This document shows, piece by piece, positions 6,113 through 11,621 of a stretch of 11,621 nt of DNA. How positions within the stretch are numbered: the stretch's first letter is position 1; every line of letters begins with the position of its first letter. A program made the position numbers and the translations under genes. Below the pieces are notes generated by a model that saw nothing but the letters and a program-made list of their open reading frames with translations, did not search any database and was not told the DNA's origin. Source of the DNA: an uncultured Acetatifactor sp. (GTDB lineage Bacteria > Bacillota > Clostridia > Lachnospirales > Lachnospiraceae). Where the stretch lies: NCBI GenBank assembly GCA_934394515.1, contig CAKRRU010000081.1, forward strand, positions 1 to 11,621. The letters run 5' to 3'.

Positions 6113-6238
6113 TCTCTTGCGCTCGTTATATCACGATTCGCATCTTCGATGCTCTACGCTGCTTTGCAGCTATCGTGATCAAATTCGCCGTTCGCCAGAA
6201 ATCTGCCAGCAGCTTTCTGGCTCTCTTGCGCTCATTAT
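6113..6238. repeat. Structured intergenic repeat element with flanking direct repeats
   Basis: A 17-nt sequence, TCTCTTGCGCTCGTTAT, at 6113-6129 recurs at 6222-6238 with one mismatch, 109 bp apart. Between the copies are tightly packed inverted repeats. An 8-bp outer stem, ATCACGAT (6130-6137) with ATCGTGAT (6172-6179), encloses two perfect 5-bp hairpins, GCATC-TTC-GATGC (6140-6152) and GCTGC-TTT-GCAGC (6158-6170), giving a potential three-way junction. A second 8-bp stem, GCCAGAAA (6194-6201) with TTTCTGGC (6214-6221), abuts the right direct repeat. This resembles a dispersed palindromic repeat (REP- or MITE-like) or a structured RNA. Copy number in the genome, which I cannot check, would decide. 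Confidence 0.65.
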
Positions 6239-6267
6239 TGCATAAAATATAAGATTATAATACAGCA

Positions 6268-6303
6268 ACAGCGTAATGAAATCAATTCATTACGCTGTCT
6301 TTT
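6268..6303 (+). terminator. Terminator hairpin, T-tract on the plus strand
   Basis: A perfect 13-bp stem, ACAGCGTAATGAA (6268-6280) with TTCATTACGCTGT (6286-6298), has a 5-nt loop and is followed on the plus strand by CTTTTA. It lies 33 bp beyond the stop codon of the minus-strand pgi gene, but in that direction the bases after the stem are TGCTGTATTATAATC, a poor U-tract. It may still end pgi mRNA as an imperfect bidirectional terminator. Its better orientation would stop plus-strand transcription coming from the repeat element before it runs antisense into pgi. Confidence 0.7.
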
Positions 6304-6335
6304 ATGCTTTGCAGATATATGATTGCTTGTAACAA

Positions 6336-7685
6336 TTACAGTCTCTTCAGCAGTTCTTCTCTCTGTGCCTCATAACCGGGCTTACCGAGCAGAGCGAACA
6401 TGTTCTTCTTATAGCTCTCTACACCGGGCTGGTTGAAAGGATTTACGCCCAGCAGGTATCCGCTGACACCGCATGCAAACTCGAAGAAGTAGAACAGCTC
6501 TCCCAGATAGAACTCATTTACTTCAGGAACAGTCACCATGAAGTTAGGTACCTGGCCGTCGGTATGAGCCAGAATAGTTCCGTTCATAGCGCTCTTATTG
6601 ACAAAATCAACGGTCTTGCCTGCCAGATAGTTCAGACCATCCAGATCTACAGGCTCTTCGCCGATGGTAAGCTCTTCTCTCGGAGTGTCGATGTTGATAA
6701 CTGTCTCGAACATGATACGGGAACCGTCCTGAATGAACTGACCCATGGAGTGCAGATCGGTGGTCAGATCCACACTTGCAGGGAACAGGCCCTTATTATC
6801 TTTACCTTCGCTCTCACCGAACAGCTGCTTCCACCACTCACTTACATAGTGAACAGCAGGCTCGTAGTTCGCCAGGATCTCAACACTCTTACCCTTGCGC
6901 AGTAAGATGTTACGCAGAGCTGCATACTGTAAAGCATCGTTCTCTTCGAAATCATTCTCCAGTGCACGCTTTCTTCCGCTGGCTGCACCTTCCATCAGTT
7001 TGTCGATATCAGCACCGCTGACAGCGATAGGCAACAGACCTACAGCGGTCAGTACGGAGAAACGTCCTCCTACATCATCGGGTACTACGAAGGTCTCATA
7101 ACCTTCCTCATCAGACAGATGCTTTAAGCTTCCCTTAGCCTTGTCAGTGGTAGCATAGATTCTCTCTGCCGCACCCTTCTTGCCATATTTTGCTTCCAGC
7201 TTCTCCTTGAAGACACGGAAAGCGATAGCGGGCTCTGTAGTAGTACCGGATTTGGAGATCATGTTGATGGAGAAATCTCTGTCACCTACGACATCCATCA
7301 GGTGCTTCAGATAGGTGGAGCTGATGGAGTTACCGCAGAAATAGATTTCCGGAGTCTTACGTACACTCTTATCCAGCACATTGTAGAAGCTATGGCTTAA
7401 GAACTCGATTGCTGCTCTGGCTCCCAGATAAGAACCACCGATGCCGATGACTAACAGTACGTCGGAATCACTCTGGATTTTCTTCGCTGCTGCCTTAATA
7501 CGTGCGAACTCTTCCTTGTCGTAATCTACGGGAAGGTCGATCCATCCCAGGAAATCATTTCCAGCGCCGGTCTTGGATACCAGGGTCTCCTTCGCATCCA
7601 GGGTAAGCTTCTTCATGTAACCGATCTCTTCCTCAGAGATAAAAGAGCCGGCCTTGGAATAATCAAATGTAACTTGTTTGCTCAT
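6336..7685 (-). CDS. pgi: Glucose-6-phosphate isomerase
   Basis: This enzyme interconverts glucose 6-phosphate and fructose 6-phosphate in glycolysis and gluconeogenesis. The 449-residue length is that of the compact Firmicutes type. Sugar-phosphate binding segments are visible: [12 protein letters not shown] at 80-91, the SKSGTTTEP loop at 144-152 and [12 protein letters not shown] at 205-216. Catalytic residues are E291 (FGESEGK), H312 (TDLHSMGQ) and K426 (ESYKK), one position off the Geobacillus numbering. The reading frame extends upstream to 7718, but the ATG at 7683-7685 has AAGGAGGAG six bases before it and begins M-S-K-Q-V-T-F, as expected. It has its own strong promoter (7755-7783) and a leader of about 60 nt with an ACGCA-AGAA-TGCGT hairpin (7717-7730). 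Confidence 0.97.
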   Translation of the reverse strand: MSKQVTFDYSKAGSFISEEEIGYMKKLTLDAKETLVSKTGAGNDFLGWIDLPVDYDKEEFARIKAAAKKIQSDSDVLLVIGIGGSYLGARAAIEFLSHSFYNVLDKSVRKTPEIYFCGNSISSTYLKHLMDVVGDRDFSINMISKSGTTTEPAIAFRVFKEKLEAKYGKKGAAERIYATTDKAKGSLKHLSDEEGYETFVVPDDVGGRFSVLTAVGLLPIAVSGADIDKLMEGAASGRKRALENDFEENDALQYAALRNILLRKGKSVEILANYEPAVHYVSEWWKQLFGESEGKDNKGLFPASVDLTTDLHSMGQFIQDGSRIMFETVINIDTPREELTIGEEPVDLDGLNYLAGKTVDFVNKSAMNGTILAHTDGQVPNFMVTVPEVNEFYLGELFYFFEFACGVSGYLLGVNPFNQPGVESYKKNMFALLGKPGYEAQREELLKRL

Positions 7686-7754
7686 AATGCTCCTCCTTAT
7701 ATCTTTCAGATATATCACGCATTCTTGCGTTACTTACTTAAAAAATCCGTTTAT

Positions 7755-7783
7755 ATTTTAACAAAGTTACATTCCATTTTCAA
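7755..7783 (-). promoter_or_regulatory. Sigma-A promoter of pgi
   Basis: On the minus strand TTGAAA (7778-7783) and TAAAAT (7755-7760) are separated by exactly 17 bases. The start would fall near 7748, about 62 nt before the pgi ATG. It lies in the 163-nt gap after the upstream membrane-protein gene, where only a weak bulged GAAG/CTTC stem hints at a terminator, so read-through from that gene is also possible. Confidence 0.72.
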
Positions 7784-7848
7784 GCTATATCTATCAAACA
7801 ACGAAGTTTTCTGCCTTTTTTGAAAAATCTTCATTTCTATTTTTGTTT

Positions 7849-8652
7849 CTATACGGTAAGAAGTTCCTGTAAAAGTGCCTGTAATTCCTCTTCTGTGACT
7901 TTTGCAGAATCCTCTTCTCGTTTTTGTATTTCTTCATATTCCGCCTTTTCAGATATTTTGTTTTCTTCTTCCATTAAATTTTCCGGCATCTGTATCGTTC
8001 TGCCGTGAATCGGCATTAATTCTACGGTTCTTCTGTCATTCGTTCTCCGCAATTTTCCTCTGTCAGTTCTAACTTTGCCGATTTCTTCCCCAAGACTTCC
8101 CGGTCCGTACAATTTTTCATAATCCTGTTCCGTGACGGAGATTCTCCCGGACAAGTGATTTTCCAGATAATCGATCAGATTCGTCTTCAATACTCTGCGT
8201 TTTCCCTTAATATCAATCATCGCCGATAAGGAAAAATAGAGATATAATCCCAAAAAACTTACAATATAGAATGGCAATATCTCCCCCAGCATTCTCCCGT
8301 CCATGATTCCTTTACAGATTCCCACACCGGAAAACACAACGGAAATCAGCATACATTGACCGGATAAATGATACCAGCCATCAAAGGACAGATGCCAAAA
8401 AGACAAACGATTCAAAAACTTGTCCACAAATACCGGAATGTTTGCCACACCGCAATTCAATTGATAGCAATTTGCGAACTTTACTTTGCATTGCTTCAGA
8501 AGCCGATTGTTTGTAATTGCCATATTGTCCGTTTCTTTTATCATTGTATGGTAAACTCCCGCCAAAAGCAGACGAACCAGAATACTGAGACCTAAAAATA
8601 CTAAAATTCCGACAGTAATTATTTTTTCTTCTTTGAAAATCGTAAACATCAT
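7849..8652 (-). CDS. Uncharacterised three-TM membrane protein with charged cytoplasmic tail
   Basis: I do not recognise a named family with a known function. It seems to belong to a conserved hypothetical group from Lachnospiraceae, but this is from memory. The 267 residues contain membrane segments at about 12-34, 95-116 and 124-147. Between the first two lies a 60-residue loop with a Cys-rich stretch, NCYQLNCG at 61-68, and V-F-V-D-K-F-L-N-R-L. After the third segment come a basic patch (KGKRR, 149-153), a stretch reading DYLENHLSGRISVTEQDYEKL, split here as 161-170 and 171-181, an arginine-rich part near 194-208 and a very acidic, probably helical tail (225-263). There is no signal peptidase site. 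Two adjacent ATGs (8652 and 8649) follow AAAGGAGT; the second has better spacing. It sits upstream of pgi without an obvious functional link. Confidence 0.75.
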   Translation of the reverse strand: MMFTIFKEEKIITVGILVFLGLSILVRLLLAGVYHTMIKETDNMAITNNRLLKQCKVKFANCYQLNCGVANIPVFVDKFLNRLSFWHLSFDGWYHLSGQCMLISVVFSGVGICKGIMDGRMLGEILPFYIVSFLGLYLYFSLSAMIDIKGKRRVLKTNLIDYLENHLSGRISVTEQDYEKLYGPGSLGEEIGKVRTDRGKLRRTNDRRTVELMPIHGRTIQMPENLMEEENKISEKAEYEEIQKREEDSAKVTEEELQALLQELLTV

Positions 8653-8676
8653 CAGACTCCTTTCTGTTACCTATAG

Positions 8677-8705
8677 AGTATAACGTATATATGTCTTATT
8701 TTGTA
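8677..8705 (-). promoter_or_regulatory. Possible promoter of the membrane-protein gene
   Basis: On the minus strand TATACT (8677-8682) is a good -10, but the hexamer 17 bases upstream (ACAAAA) is a poor -35. It would start transcription near 8670, about 18 nt before the coding start. The rest of the roughly 300-nt divergent gap (8653-8949) is AT-rich and belongs mainly to the promoter and leader of the opposite gene. Confidence 0.35.
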
Positions 8706-8793
8706 CGTTTTTTCATCGTTATTTTTCTACGAAGGCAGACAGAAAAACTAATACTTTTACATTTTTCATGCAAAGAAAACATTTCTTGAATTC

Positions 8794-8822
8794 TTGTATA
8801 AACACTTAAAATCTGTTATAAT
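8794..8822 (+). promoter_or_regulatory. Extended -10 promoter of the TSCPD-murG-cutC operon
   Basis: TTGTAT (8794-8799), a 17-base spacer and a perfect TATAAT (8817-8822) preceded by TGT (extended -10) make one of the best promoters in the window. The predicted start near 8829 leaves a leader of about 120 nt before the TSCPD gene. No closer promoter is visible for murG or cutC, so this one probably drives all three genes. Confidence 0.78.
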
Positions 8823-8858
8823 TTTTTCTTAGAATCTATATGACTTTTCATTATTTAC

Positions 8859-8900
8859 AAAAACCGGATATATGAAGCAGAATGGTAAAATCCGATTTTT
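8859..8900 (+). promoter_or_regulatory. Attenuator-like hairpin in the TSCPD leader
   Basis: AAAAACCGGAT (8859-8869) can pair with ATCCGATTTTT (8890-8900), 10 of 11 positions, around a 20-nt loop; the T-run is part of the 3' arm, as in some intrinsic terminators. A 13-codon ORF (8872-8913, MKQNGKIRFLSMH) starts in the loop and crosses the 3' arm, so its translation would disrupt the hairpin. Its ribosome binding site is poor. An attenuation role for the operon is inference. Confidence 0.35.
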
Positions 8901-8949
8901 AAGTATGCATTGAATCGTCATAATATGGAAATGAAAGGATAGGTTACAT

Positions 8950-9192
8950 ATGATATACAAGACAAAAGGAACTTGTTCCACCTCTATTGATGTTGAATTA
9001 AAGGACGGAGTTATCGATTCCGTAAAATTCACCGGCGGCTGCAACGGTAATCTGCAGGGCATCAGTGCTCTGGTGAAAGGCATGACTCCCGAAGAAGCAA
9101 TCAGCCGTCTGAAGGGCATCCGCTGCGGTTTTAAACCTACTTCCTGCCCCGATCAGCTGGCTCATGCTCTGGAAGAAATGATCGCGCAGTAA
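8950..9192 (+). CDS. TSCPD domain-containing small protein (TIGR03905-type)
   Basis: An 80-residue soluble protein named after its TSCPD motif (T64-D68). Four cysteines are spaced as in the family: C9 in KGTCST, C31 in FTGGCNGN, C59 in IRCGFK and C66 in the TSCPD motif. In related domains at the C-terminus of some ribonucleotide reductases such cysteines are thought to bind metal, probably zinc, and that is the likely role here. The cellular function of the stand-alone proteins is unknown. AAAGGA lies 10 nt and AGG 6 nt before the ATG. It is the first gene of the probable operon with murG, which begins 26 nt after its stop. The link to wall synthesis is by location only. Confidence 0.88.
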   Translation: MIYKTKGTCSTSIDVELKDGVIDSVKFTGGCNGNLQGISALVKGMTPEEAISRLKGIRCGFKPTSCPDQLAHALEEMIAQ

Positions 9193-9218
9193 TATTACTG
9201 AAAGGCACTGGGATTATT

Positions 9219-10298
9219 ATGAAAAAAATAGTTTTAACCGGCGGCGGAACTGCAGGACATGTAACGCCGAATATCGCATTATTACCTGCACTGCAGGCGG
9301 CAGGATATGAGATTGCCTACGTAGGTTCTTACGAGGGCATTGAGAAAAAACTGATTGCGGATTTTAATATTCCCTATACCGGAATTTCTACCGGGAAATT
9401 CCGCAGATATCTGGATCCTAAAAATTTTTCCGATCCGTTCCGTGTCATGAAAGGATTTGTGGAAGCCAGAAATTATCTAAAAGAATTCCGGCCGGATGTA
9501 GTTTTTTCCAAGGGTGGATTTGTAAGCGTTCCTGTTGTCCGTGCCGCAGCTTCCCTACATATTCCCTGCATCATTCATGAATCCGATATGACTCCCGGAC
9601 TTGCGAATAAGCTGTGTATTCCGGTAGCGGAAAAGGTATGCTGTAATTTTCCTGAGACCATGAAAAATATTCCGGCTGACAAAGCAGTACTCACCGGTTC
9701 TCCCATTCGTGCCGAACTGGCGCAGGGCAGTAAGCTCGCAGGACTGAATATGTGCGGTTTTACGGCGAATAAGCCTGTCATTATGGTCATTGGCGGAAGT
9801 CTGGGCGCTGCCAATGTAAACAAGGCTGTCCGCGAGGCTCTGCCAAAGCTTCTGGAGGATTTTCAGGTGGTACATCTCTGCGGTAAGGACAAAATCGATA
9901 ACCTGTTGTTGAATACTCCCGGTTATAAGCAGTTTGAATACATTAAGTCAGAATTAAAAGACATTTTTGCCATGGCAGATGTAGTAATCTCCCGCGCCGG
10001 AGCCAACGCTATCTGTGAACTTCTGGCATTGAAGAAGCCTAACATTCTGATTCCTCTGCCGGCTGCCAGCAGCCGCGGAGACCAGCTGCTAAATGCGGCT
10101 TCTTTCGAAGCACAGGGATATTCTATTGTACTGAATGAGGATGATATTACGACGAATCTGTTGGTAGATAAGTTACACGAGCTGTACTTTAACCGTCAGA
10201 ATTATGTGGAAGCCATGAGCCGCAGCCATCAGATGGATGCCATTAACACCATTACGGCACTGATCAATGAGGCAGCAAATAAGAGTCATAAGCAATAA
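9219..10298 (+). CDS. murG: UDP-GlcNAc:lipid I N-acetylglucosaminyltransferase MurG
   Basis: MurG transfers GlcNAc from UDP-GlcNAc to undecaprenyl-pyrophosphoryl-MurNAc-pentapeptide (lipid I), forming lipid II on the inner face of the membrane. The 359-residue GT28 protein shows the N-terminal glycine loop GGGTAGHVTPN (8-18), SKGGFVSVPVV (97-107), HESDMTPGLANK (120-131), the C-domain loop IGGSLGAANVN (191-201) and the donor-site helix SRAGANAICELLALKKP (258-274) followed by ASSRGDQLLNA, with Q289 matching the conserved glutamine that contacts the donor sugar. The ribosome binding site is modest (GGGA, five bases before the ATG). It lies between a TSCPD gene and cutC, away from mraY, murD, ftsW and ftsZ, which usually neighbour it in the dcw cluster. 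It is probably essential if it is the only copy. Confidence 0.96.
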   Translation: MKKIVLTGGGTAGHVTPNIALLPALQAAGYEIAYVGSYEGIEKKLIADFNIPYTGISTGKFRRYLDPKNFSDPFRVMKGFVEARNYLKEFRPDVVFSKGGFVSVPVVRAAASLHIPCIIHESDMTPGLANKLCIPVAEKVCCNFPETMKNIPADKAVLTGSPIRAELAQGSKLAGLNMCGFTANKPVIMVIGGSLGAANVNKAVREALPKLLEDFQVVHLCGKDKIDNLLLNTPGYKQFEYIKSELKDIFAMADVVISRAGANAICELLALKKPNILIPLPAASSRGDQLLNAASFEAQGYSIVLNEDDITTNLLVDKLHELYFNRQNYVEAMSRSHQMDAINTITALINEAANKSHKQ

Positions 10299-10325
10299 TG
10301 ACATGTATTGATCGAGGGGGTTGTT

Positions 10326-11084
10326 TTGAAAGGATTATTGGAAATATGCTGCGGTAGTTTTGAAGATGTAAAAACCGCCTGGCAAAATGGTGCAGACAGG
10401 GTAGAACTTAACAGTGCACTTTACCTGGGTGGTCTCACTCCCTCTCTGGCCAATCTGATCTGTGCAAAAGAACAGTGCAGCATCCCTATTGTAACAATGA
10501 TCCGCCCAAGAGGCGGCGGCTTCTGCTATTCACAGGATGAATATCAGACCATGCTCATGGATACCCGCATACTTTTAGAGCACGGAGCCGACGGCATTGC
10601 TTTCGGATTTCTGACAGAGGATCATGCCATTCATATTACCCGGACACAAGAAATGATCGATATCATCCATAGTGCCGGAAAAGAAGCTGTATTTCACCGG
10701 GCATTCGATTGTGTTACGCAACAGGAACGTGCAGTGGAAGCGTTGATCTCCCTTGGCGCAGACCGGATCCTCACCAGCGGTGGTTCACCAGATGTCTGGT
10801 CTGGCAGAAATCAATTACAAAAGCTGCAAAGCCAATATGGTAAAGAAATCACATTTTTAGCAGGAAGCGGCGTAAATGCACAAAACGTAAAAGCTCTGAT
10901 GGAATATACAAAGATAGAGCAGGTTCATACATCCTGCAGAAGCTGGCAGCATGATGTGACTGCCTCCCTGCAGGACGTGGATTTCTCTTATGATATCAGC
11001 CGGAAGAATGCTTATGAAGCAGTAGATGCTGAAAAGGTGAAGGAAATATATACCTTAATCAATTTCCGCATGTTTCGTATATAG
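10326..11084 (+). CDS. cutC: CutC family TIM-barrel protein
   Basis: A 252-residue cytoplasmic TIM-barrel protein, close to the 248 residues of E. coli CutC. Recognisable segments include LEICCGSFEDVKTAWQNGAD, RVELNSALYLGGLTPS, MIRPRGGGFCYS, GADGIAFGFL, FHRAFDC and ILTSGGSPDVWSG. The reading frame opens at a TTG at 10308, but GAGGGGG (10314-10320) lies five bases before the in-frame TTG at 10326, so the start is most likely that TTG, giving M-K-G-L-L-E-I-C-C. The family is named for copper homeostasis. In E. coli the phenotype was later traced to the small RNA MicL encoded in cutC, so the protein's function is open. It is last in the probable TSCPD-murG-cutC operon, 27 nt after murG, and its 3' end overlaps the convergent antiporter gene. 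Confidence 0.9.
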   Translation: MKGLLEICCGSFEDVKTAWQNGADRVELNSALYLGGLTPSLANLICAKEQCSIPIVTMIRPRGGGFCYSQDEYQTMLMDTRILLEHGADGIAFGFLTEDHAIHITRTQEMIDIIHSAGKEAVFHRAFDCVTQQERAVEALISLGADRILTSGGSPDVWSGRNQLQKLQSQYGKEITFLAGSGVNAQNVKALMEYTKIEQVHTSCRSWQHDVTASLQDVDFSYDISRKNAYEAVDAEKVKEIYTLINFRMFRI

Positions 11085-11621
11085 AATTTTAAGAAGGATA
11101 GGAGTGGAAATACTGGATACAATGATCAACAGGATAACTGCTGTAAAGTATTCAGAACCTATCATTCCCACAGACAGTCCCTTCTGTGCCACGATCAGAG
11201 CAACTTCACCTCTGGTCATCATACCGACACCGATCTTTAATGCATCCGGTCCCTTAAATCTGCAGATTCTCGCCATCAGACCACAGCCTATGATCTTACA
11301 CAGTAATGCTACAACGACAAATCCGATAGAGAAGAGTACAAATTCTCCATTCAGATGGTCAAAACTGGTCTTTAATCCAATACTTGCGAAAAAGATAGGA
11401 CCGAAGATCATATAAGAATTGATATCCATCTTTTCGGCAATGTATTCTGAATCCCGAATGGAGCACAGGATAATACCTGCAACATAAGCACCTGTAATAT
11501 CCGCAATACCGAAAAATACCTCTGCCACATAAGCAAAAATAAAGCAGAGCGCCAGACCTAAAATAGGAATACGTCTTGTATGCGGATATTTGTTATCCAG
11601 ATACTGGAATACCTTGAACAA
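11055..11621 (-). CDS. CPA2-type cation:proton antiporter, C-terminal part (partial)
   Basis: The last 189 codons of a minus-strand gene that continues beyond the right edge; the TTG at the edge is internal, not a start. The fragment has about five or six hydrophobic membrane segments. Sequence signatures of monovalent cation:proton antiporter-2 (KefB/NapA-like Na+/H+ exchanger) proteins are ITGAYVAGIIL, the GPIFFASIGLKTSF segment and GVGMMTRGEVALIVAQKG. The protein ends soon after the last membrane segment (KILYTKHAEID), so there is no TrkA-N/RCK regulatory domain. It would exchange Na+ or K+ for protons across the cytoplasmic membrane. Its stop codon (11055-11057) lies inside the 3' end of cutC on the other strand, giving a 30-bp tail-to-tail overlap with no terminator between. 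Confidence 0.88.
   Translation of the reverse strand: MFKVFQYLDNKYPHTRRIPILGLALCFIFAYVAEVFFGIADITGAYVAGIILCSIRDSEYIAEKMDINSYMIFGPIFFASIGLKTSFDHLNGEFVLFSIGFVVVALLCKIIGCGLMARICRFKGPDALKIGVGMMTRGEVALIVAQKGLSVGMIGSEYFTAVILLIIVSSISTPILLKILYTKHAEID

Larger units (their letters stand above)
6013..6335. other. 323-nt gene-free gap with structured repeats
   Basis: No gene with a believable ribosome binding site lies between the dehydrogenase and pgi. The stretch next to the dehydrogenase (6036-6110) is plain AT-rich DNA with only weak promoter-like hexamers. The middle (6113-6239) is richer in G+C and dense in inverted repeats bracketed by a direct repeat. The right part holds a 13-bp hairpin with a plus-strand T-tract (6268-6303). 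These parts are listed separately. Confidence 0.7.

Noticed and set aside
6113..6238. CRISPR-like repeat pair
   Set aside because: Only two copies 109 bp apart, with palindromic DNA instead of unique spacers and no cas genes nearby.
6045..6245. 66-codon plus-strand ORF starting with TTG in the dehydrogenase-pgi gap
   Set aside because: No ribosome binding site, an unlikely start codon, and much of it is translation through the palindromic repeat element. It is more likely a by-product of the repeat than a gene.
7686..7718. Upstream start adding 11 residues to Pgi
   Set aside because: The extension spans the AAGGAGGAG ribosome binding site, and the family starts at M-S-K/M-x-x-V-T-F.
7803..7840. 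Terminator between the three-TM protein gene and pgi
   Set aside because: The GAAG...CTTC stem is bulged and A/T-only apart from its base, and the following T content is low.
10308..10325. Upstream TTG start for CutC
   Set aside because: The GAGGGGG ribosome binding site lies inside this extension and is correctly spaced for the TTG at 10326.

Overview
The window looks like chromosomal DNA from a low-to-moderate GC Gram-positive anaerobe, most likely a Lachnospiraceae-type clostridium. The evidence is the strong AGGAGG-type ribosome binding sites, the sigma-A promoters (TTGACA/TATAAT type), the compact 449-residue phosphoglucose isomerase, the TSCPD protein, the M42 aminopeptidase and a membrane protein of a type I associate with that family. 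This is inferred from gene content; no rRNA marker is present. Most of the window is core or housekeeping sequence. I see no insertion sequence, phage gene, CRISPR array, tRNA or rRNA.

Left part (1-1570, all minus strand): the first 14 codons of an Hsp20-type small heat-shock protein with a strong promoter and a leader of about 160 nt; then a secreted DUF4352-like lipoprotein with its own terminator and promoter, the promoter preceded by a near-perfect cre-like palindrome; then a DUF985 cupin. Divergent from the cupin (1721-4215, plus strand) lie luxS and mtnN (pfs), which together turn S-adenosylhomocysteine into adenine, homocysteine and the AI-2 precursor. A peptidase M42 gene follows and closes with a strong, probably bidirectional terminator.

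Middle part (4399-8652, all minus strand): a GtrA-family membrane protein, a D-2-hydroxyacid dehydrogenase, pgi, and an uncharacterised three-TM protein. The 323-nt gap between the dehydrogenase and pgi is the most unusual DNA here. It holds a near-identical 17-nt direct repeat 109 bp apart, bracketing a potential three-way junction and another hairpin, followed by a terminator whose T-tract lies on the plus strand, where no gene is present.

Right part (8794-11084, plus strand): an extended -10 promoter and a structured leader precede a TSCPD-domain protein, murG and cutC, spaced 26-27 nt apart and probably one operon. murG has no division or cell-wall cluster genes beside it. The window ends in the 3' part of a minus-strand CPA2-type cation:proton antiporter whose coding end overlaps the cutC end by 30 bp.

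I found no convincing novel multi-gene system. The best candidates for new biology are non-coding: the structured repeat at 6113-6303, the TSCPD leader, the cre-like site, and the long AT-rich inverted repeat at 4938-4990.
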